Source: a bacterium
GTDB taxonomy: Bacteria > Sumerlaeota > Sumerlaeia > SLMS01
Reading direction: 5' to 3'
NCBI GenBank assembly: GCA_016125005.1
Contig: WGMQ01000005.1
Span: 62,001 to 126,000 of the forward strand
Length of the DNA: 64,000 nt
Numbering within the stretch: the stretch's first letter is position 1; each line of letters opens with the position of its first letter. Under the pieces are notes generated by a model. It was not told the DNA's origin, did no database searches, and worked only from the letters and a program-made list of their open reading frames with translations. A program made the position numbers and the translations under genes. This document shows positions 58,723 to 64,000 of the stretch, piece after piece.

Positions 58723-61700
58723 TTACCCGATCACATTGACCAATCGACCGGGAACCACGACCAGCTTCTTCACCTCACGCCCGCCGAGTGCCTTTTGAAT
58801 CTGCTCGTTGGCCAGTGCCAGCGCCTCCAGCTCCGCCTGCGGAGCCTCGCGCGCCACCACGACGCGATCCTTGATCTTGCCGTTGTGCTGGAGCACAATC
58901 TCGACTTCATCCAACTTGGTGAGCGACTCGATGTATTCCGGGAAGCGTCCGGAAACCCAGATCGACTCACCGTGGCCGAGTGCGCCCTGCCAGATCTCTT
59001 CCGCAAAATGAGGCACGAACGGTGCCAAGCAGAGGATCAGGGTCTCGCGAACGAAGGTGCTGATGTTGGGAGACGCCTTGGCCGCGTTGAACAGCTCCAT
59101 GCACGCCGCGATGGCCGTGTTGTAGCTGAGCGCGTCCAGGTCCTCCTTCACCTTCTTGATGGTCTGGTGGGTCTTGACGCGCAGTTCCTTCGCCAGTTCC
59201 TCGTCGGCCACGATGGGCTGCGAGTTCTCGAAGTACCACGCCGTCAGGCGGTTGAGGAAGCGGCGCATTCCCTGGATGTCGTTGTCGCGGAAGTCGCCCC
59301 CTTGCAGGTACGGCCCAAGGAACATCAGGTATAGACGGAGCGTGTCGGCACCGTACATTTCCACGTACTGGTCCGGGTTCACGACGTTGCCCTTGCTCTT
59401 GGACATCTTGGCCCCGTCCTTGATGATGAGGCCGTGGGCGCGGAACTTACGGAAGGGCTCGGCGGGGTCGCGCGTTTCCGGGCGTGGGCCCATCTCCAGC
59501 GCTCCCGCGCGGGTCAGCGCCATGCAGATGAAGCGCGTGTAGAGCAGGTGCAGCACCGCGTGCTCGTTGCCGCCGATGTAGATGTCGACGGGAAGCCACT
59601 TCTTGATCGTTTCCGGATCGTAGGGCACGTCGTCCCGATCCGTCGAAACGTAGCGGAGGAAGTACCACGCGCTGTCGAGGAAGTTGTCCATCACGTCGGT
59701 CTCGCGACGACCGGGGCGGCCGTCGGGGAGCGTCGTGTTGTACCAGTCCGGGATATTGGCGAGCGGTCCGCGCCCATCGCCCTTCGGACGGAAGTCCTTG
59801 GTTTCCGGGAGGAGCACCGGGAGCTGGTCCTCCGGCACCGGATGCGCATTCCCCTGCTCGTCATAGATGATCGGGATGGGCGGTCCCCAGTAACGCTGGC
59901 GGCTGATGCCCCAGTCGCGGAGACGGAAGGTGCTCTTCTTCTCGCCGAGGCCCTTCGCGGCCAGCCAGGCGGTGATCTTCGCCTTCGCCTCATCGACACC
60001 GAGGCCATCGATGGAGACCTCGGCGTTGGACGAGTTCATGGCGACGCCCGCGCCGGACCAACACAGCTCGCCGCGACGAATATCGTCGAGCAGCGACTCG
60101 GGATCGGGGGAAGTCGAGACGATGAGGCCCTCGGGCTTCCACTCCGCCAAAGCCTTCGGATCGGGATCGATCACGGCACGGATCGGCAGGCCGAACTTCT
60201 GTGCAAAGGCAAAGTCGCGCTCGTCATGGGCCGGCACGGCCATGATCGCGCCCGTGCCATAGCCCATCAGCACATAGTCGGAGATATAGATGGGGATCTG
60301 CTGGCCGTTCACGGGGTTGATGGCGTGGGCGCCGCTGAAGACACCGGTTTTGTCCAAGGTAGCGCGGGCGTCTCGCCCGCGAGGCTCCTCTGTCCTCCAA
60401 CGCCACTCCCAAGCCTGCATTTTGGCGACCTCGGGGTTGCGCCACACATAGTCCAGCAGGTGCGTGTAGGAGTTCTCCGTGCGAATCAGATGGTCATAGT
60501 ACTCTGCCGCCCAGAGCGTTGACTCGGTCAGGTTGAGCGCCTTGGCGATCTCCTTCGAGGTGAACGATTTCCATGAGTGCAGGATTTCCGAGAGGGACAC
60601 GCCGTCCTTGGGCTCAACCACCACATGCACATGGTTCGGCATCACGCACCAGGCGTGAAGCGTATAACGCTCTCCGTCGAAGTGCTTCAGTGCATTCGCG
60701 ACGATCTTTGCGGCCTCGGGCGTCCGAAGCGTGGAGGCCCCCGATCCGGCGTCCAGATACTTCTCGATCCGGTCGGAGAAGAGGAACCGCAGCCTCTCGT
60801 GCTCCTCGTCGCTGAGGTCGCGATTGGCTTCCTTCGCGAGGCGCATCACACCTGCCCGCTCAAGCGCCCAGGCGTCCCGAACGTTCGCGGGAACGCTGTC
60901 TGCCAGTCGGAAGACCACATGATACACCCCACCGTTCTCGGACCAGTGCGGGAGGTTGCGACCTTGTCGAACGTCGATCGAACTCGCGGGCGAGACGCCC
61001 GCGCTACCTTGTCTATACGCCTCGATCTCTCCGCGTTTGTCTGCCGCGGCGATCTTGTCCACCAGCGGGTGATCCATTGCCAGCACCATGAACGTGGCGC
61101 CAAAGAGCGTGTCGGGGCGGGTCGTGAAGACGCGGATCTTGTCCGCGTGCCCGGCCACCTGGAAGTCCACCTCGGCGCCTTCGCTCCGGCGGATCCAATC
61201 GAGCTGGGTCAGTCGCGTGCGTTCCGACCAATCGAGCCACTCGTGGTTCTTGGAAAGCTCATCGGCGAACTCGGTCGTCTTGAAGAACCAGCACGGCATG
61301 ACCACGCGCTTGACGATCGTGCCGGAGTGACGCTCGCACGTCCCGTCCGGGTTCACCTGCTCGTCGGCGATCACCGTGCCGCAATCGGGGCAGTAGTTCA
61401 CTTCCTTCTCGGCGCGATAGGCGAAGCCCGCCTTGTAGAGCTGGAGGAAGATCCACTGGGTCCACTTGTAGTATTCCGGCGAGGTCGTGTCGACGGTGCG
61501 GCGCCAATCGAACATGAAGCCCATCATGTTGAGCTGGCGCGTGAAGTTCTTCACGTTGCTCGGGATCAGCTCCGCCGGATGGCGGTTCACCTTCATGGCG
61601 AAGTTTTCCGAGTGGATGCCGAACGCGTCGAAGCCGATCGGCTCGAACACGTCGTAGCCGCGCAGCCGACGGTGGCGCCCATGCACGTCCGCGCCCGTGA

Positions 61701-61872
61701 AGGCGTACACATTGCCGACGTGGAGCCCCTCCGCACTCGGGTAGGGGAACATCATCAGCACATAGTAGGGATTGGTGGCTTTTTGCAGGTCGATCTCGTT
61801 GGTACGGTGGGAGGACCACCACTGCTGCCACTTTTTCTCCACTACTGCGGGGTCGTAGACGTACTCGGCCAT
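58723..61872 (-). CDS. leuS: Leucyl-tRNA synthetase interrupted in frame by a REP-RAYT element (residues ~288-506)
   Basis: FPYPSAEGLHVGN, KMSKSKGNV, YGTGAIMAVPAHDERDF; 1049-aa ORF starting MAEYVYDPAVVEKKWQQWW. Confidence 0.95.
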   Translation of the reverse strand: MAEYVYDPAVVEKKWQQWWSSHRTNEIDLQKATNPYYVLMMFPYPSAEGLHVGNVYAFTGADVHGRHRRLRGYDVFEPIGFDAFGIHSENFAMKVNRHPAELIPSNVKNFTRQLNMMGFMFDWRRTVDTTSPEYYKWTQWIFLQLYKAGFAYRAEKEVNYCPDCGTVIADEQVNPDGTCERHSGTIVKRVVMPCWFFKTTEFADELSKNHEWLDWSERTRLTQLDWIRRSEGAEVDFQVAGHADKIRVFTTRPDTLFGATFMVLAMDHPLVDKIAAADKRGEIEAYRQGSAGVSPASSIDVRQGRNLPHWSENGGVYHVVFRLADSVPANVRDAWALERAGVMRLAKEANRDLSDEEHERLRFLFSDRIEKYLDAGSGASTLRTPEAAKIVANALKHFDGERYTLHAWCVMPNHVHVVVEPKDGVSLSEILHSWKSFTSKEIAKALNLTESTLWAAEYYDHLIRTENSYTHLLDYVWRNPEVAKMQAWEWRWRTEEPRGRDARATLDKTGVFSGAHAINPVNGQQIPIYISDYVLMGYGTGAIMAVPAHDERDFAFAQKFGLPIRAVIDPDPKALAEWKPEGLIVSTSPDPESLLDDIRRGELCWSGAGVAMNSSNAEVSIDGLGVDEAKAKITAWLAAKGLGEKKSTFRLRDWGISRQRYWGPPIPIIYDEQGNAHPVPEDQLPVLLPETKDFRPKGDGRGPLANIPDWYNTTLPDGRPGRRETDVMDNFLDSAWYFLRYVSTDRDDVPYDPETIKKWLPVDIYIGGNEHAVLHLLYTRFICMALTRAGALEMGPRPETRDPAEPFRKFRAHGLIIKDGAKMSKSKGNVVNPDQYVEMYGADTLRLYLMFLGPYLQGGDFRDNDIQGMRRFLNRLTAWYFENSQPIVADEELAKELRVKTHQTIKKVKEDLDALSYNTAIAACMELFNAAKASPNISTFVRETLILCLAPFVPHFAEEIWQGALGHGESIWVSGRFPEYIESLTKLDEVEIVLQHNGKIKDRVVVAREAPQAELEALALANEQIQKALGGREVKKLVVVPGRLVNVIG
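60355..60383 (+). repeat. REP copy 1 (GGTAG foot + CGCGGGCG-TCT-CGCCCGCG hairpin)
   Basis: CAAGGTAGCGCGGGCGTCTCGCCCGCGAG. Confidence 0.9.
60983..61011 (-). repeat. REP copy 2, exact inverted copy of REP 1
   Basis: CTCGCGGGCGAGACGCCCGCGCTACCTTG. Confidence 0.9.
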
Positions 61873-62051
61873 GAAAGGTTGCTCGCAAACGAAGGAAGTC
61901 CGCCGCCGGGCGGCGGGTCGCCGACACCCCACGGCAAGCGGGGGGGTGGGAGCAAGGCGGAACGGTGGCATCGCGGAGGCAGGCTGTCCTTGCGCCGCCC
62001 AAACCGCCTGCGTTCACTCGCCGCTCCATCGGACCTTTGGAGCGCACCCAC

Positions 62052-63023
62052 ATGAGTTTCTCGAACAATGACAAGCCGCCGGTCGTCCTGCCGGGACGGG
62101 CATCAACCGACCTGGCGCGCGAAGTCTGCCATCAGCTCGAGATCCCCTACGGCGGCGTCGAGTCCAAGAACTTCTCCGACTCGGAGACCTTCGTCAAGAT
62201 TCTCGATAACATCCGTGGACGCGACGTTTACGTTGTCCAATCGACTCATCAGCCCGCCAACGAATACCTGATGGAATTGCTGCTCCTCATCGACGCCGCC
62301 CGCCGCGCCTCGGCGGAGCGCGTCACCGCCGTGCTCCCCTACTTTGGCTATGCCCGCCAGGACCGCAAGGACCAGGGGCGCGTGGCCCTCAGCGCCAAGC
62401 TGATCGCCAACCTGATCACCGTGGCCGGCGCCGACCGCGTCCTGACCATCGACCTGCACAGCGGCCAGATTCAGGGCTTCTTCGACATCCCGGTGGATCA
62501 TCTGCTGGCCGGATCGATCCTGGTCGAGTACGTCCGCAAGAGCGGCATCGAGGATTTCTGCGTGGTTTCGCCCGACGTCGGCAACGTGAAGCTGGCCCGC
62601 AACTATGCCAATATTCTCAAGGCTCCGCTGGCGATTGTCGACAAGCGCCGCCCCCGCCCGAACGTCAGCGAAGTCATGGCGATCATTGGCGAACGGGAAG
62701 TTGAAGGCAAGAACGTGTTGATCTTCGACGATATGATTGACACGGCAGGGACGATCTGCAACGCATCCCACGCCCTGCGGGACCGTGGCGCGAAGGATAT
62801 CTATGCCTTTGCGGTCCACGGCGTTCTGTCTGGGCCGGCCTTTGAACGGCTGGAACAAGCACCAATCAAGGAAGTGGTGATTACGAACACGATCTCTCAA
62901 CACGGCCGCGAGCTGCCCGCCAAGGTCAAGCTCCTCAGCGTCGCCCCCCTCATGGCCCAGGCAATCGAGAGAATCCACAATCACCAGTCCGTCAGCGACC
63001 TCTTCAAGATGATGTCCCACTGA
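62052..63023 (+). CDS. prs: Ribose-phosphate pyrophosphokinase
   Basis: GRDVYVVQSTHQPANEYLMELLLLIDAARRASAERVTAVLPYFGYARQDRK; NVLIFDDMIDTAGTI. Confidence 0.95.
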   Translation: MSFSNNDKPPVVLPGRASTDLAREVCHQLEIPYGGVESKNFSDSETFVKILDNIRGRDVYVVQSTHQPANEYLMELLLLIDAARRASAERVTAVLPYFGYARQDRKDQGRVALSAKLIANLITVAGADRVLTIDLHSGQIQGFFDIPVDHLLAGSILVEYVRKSGIEDFCVVSPDVGNVKLARNYANILKAPLAIVDKRRPRPNVSEVMAIIGEREVEGKNVLIFDDMIDTAGTICNASHALRDRGAKDIYAFAVHGVLSGPAFERLEQAPIKEVVITNTISQHGRELPAKVKLLSVAPLMAQAIERIHNHQSVSDLFKMMSH

Positions 63024-63072
63024 CGCGACGGAACCAAGCGGCACGCGCTTACACAAGGAAGGATTCACCCCT

Positions 63073-63657
63073 ATGTCGCAGTTTACCATCAAGGCCGAGA
63101 CCCGCACGGGCCTCGGGAAGGAAAAGGTCGCGAAAATTCGCCAGGCCGGGAACTCTCCCGCTGTCGTCTACGGCACCAACAAGGATGCCGTTTCGCTGAC
63201 CATCAACACCCGCGAAGCAGAGCTGGTCATCCAGCGCATGCACGGCGAGAAGATCCTGGTCGACCTCGTCGTTGACGGCGCCGTCGAGAAGGTCTTCGTC
63301 CGTAACATCCAGCGTGACCCGCTGTCCGACAAGCTCCTGCACATCGACTTTTACCGCGTCGACATGGACCGCGAGATCGACACCATCGTTTCCGTGACGG
63401 AAGTTGGCGTCGCTGAAGGCGTCAAGCTCGGCGGCCTCCTCGAGCACGGCCTCCGCCAGCTCCACATCCGCGCCCTCCCGGGCGATGTCCCCCCGCACAT
63501 CGAAGTCAACGTGGCTCCCCTCCAGCAGGGTCAGTCGATCCACGTCAAGGACCTCCCCGCCATCAAGGGCGTCAAGATCATCGCCCGTCCCGACGCCATT
63601 CTGTTCGCCGTGGTCGGCAAGCAGAAGGAAGACGCCCCGGCCGCTCCGACGGCCTGA
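63073..63657 (+). CDS. rplY: 50S ribosomal protein L25 (Ctc form)
   Basis: FTIKAETRTGLGKEKVAKIRQAGNSPAVVYG; DLPAIKGVKIIARPDAILFAVV; follows prs. Confidence 0.92.
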   Translation: MSQFTIKAETRTGLGKEKVAKIRQAGNSPAVVYGTNKDAVSLTINTREAELVIQRMHGEKILVDLVVDGAVEKVFVRNIQRDPLSDKLLHIDFYRVDMDREIDTIVSVTEVGVAEGVKLGGLLEHGLRQLHIRALPGDVPPHIEVNVAPLQQGQSIHVKDLPAIKGVKIIARPDAILFAVVGKQKEDAPAAPTA

Positions 63658-63687
63658 CGTCAGTCCCGATTATCCGCTTCCTGATAT

Positions 63688-63730
63688 GTCCCCGCCGATG
63701 GCTGCCCCTTCGGCGGGGACGGTGCTTTTT
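63688..63730 (+). terminator. Rho-independent terminator
   Basis: gtccccgccgatggctgccccttcggcggggacggtgctttttag. Confidence 0.7.
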
Positions 63731-64000
63731 AGGGCACCCCTTCGCCGATATTGCGCGCGAGCACGCAAGCACCACCAACGATCATTGGCCACGCTTCCTC
63801 ACAACCCACGCAAGGCAAATCACCGCGAAATCCCGCTTAATCGAAGCGCTGCCCCGGGATGCGAAAAAACCGCATTTTTCGCTTGTGCGGTGAAGCGCGG
63901 GAGGGAATTGAAGACCCCATCAGATAACCGCTCCACTCGTTCTTCGCAGGAACGCGCCGAGCTAAGGACTTGTCCCCACGATGCCCATGGTTTTTCGCAT

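Larger units (their letters stand above)
60355..61011 (-). mobile_element. REP-associated tyrosine transposase (RAYT, Y1/HUH) element inserted in frame in leuS
   Basis: RQGRNLPHWSENGGVYHVVFRLADSVP...HAWCVMPNHVHVVVEP...YYDHLIRTENSYTHLLDYVWRNPEVAKM; bounded by exact 29-bp inverted repeats. Confidence 0.93.

Noticed and set aside
60355-61011. Intein or group I/II intron in leuS
   Set aside because: No intein splicing blocks (Cys/Ser start, HN end) and the segment is open-frame with RAYT motifs; REP inverted repeats fit a transposon.
60577-62055. 492-aa plus-strand ORF opposite leuS
   Set aside because: Antisense of the leuS/RAYT coding frame; no motifs.

Overview
High-GC bacterial chromosome segment, densely coding; mostly housekeeping genes plus some accessory pockets. 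Left end (0-12 kb): secreted modular proteins (TSP3/dockerin-like, cohesin-like, BACON repeats), a GT2, SppA and a DEAD-box helicase. 12-25 kb: GT4, TrmB, PepP-like peptidase, HisS, a 29-aa COX24/bS22-like ORF, an AAA ATPase plus partner gene, SpmA/SpmB-like proteins, membrane protein and GT9. 25-37 kb: M20 dipeptidase, AmtB, an AT-richer secreted-protein operon, a DUF3352-like/pilin-tail protein, an MDR-type dehydrogenase, QueA and a VapBC-like pair. 38-53.4 kb: one long minus-strand respiratory cluster (Alternative Complex III actABCDEF, a cytochrome c, ctaC/D/A/B/G/E), with a perfect TGTGA-N6-TCACA palindrome upstream. 53.6-64 kb: DCC-family protein, ThiE, MauE-like, rhodanese, DUF1573, Icd, LeuS, Prs and L25. 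Most striking observation: leuS carries, in frame inside its CP1 editing domain, a complete 657-bp REP-RAYT element (HUH/Y1 transposase bounded by two 29-bp perfectly inverted REP copies, each with a GTAG-type foot and an 8-bp hairpin). It is exactly 219 codons, read in the leuS frame without a stop. No rRNA, tRNA or CRISPR array was recognised. All family calls are from reading the translated sequences; no searches were run.
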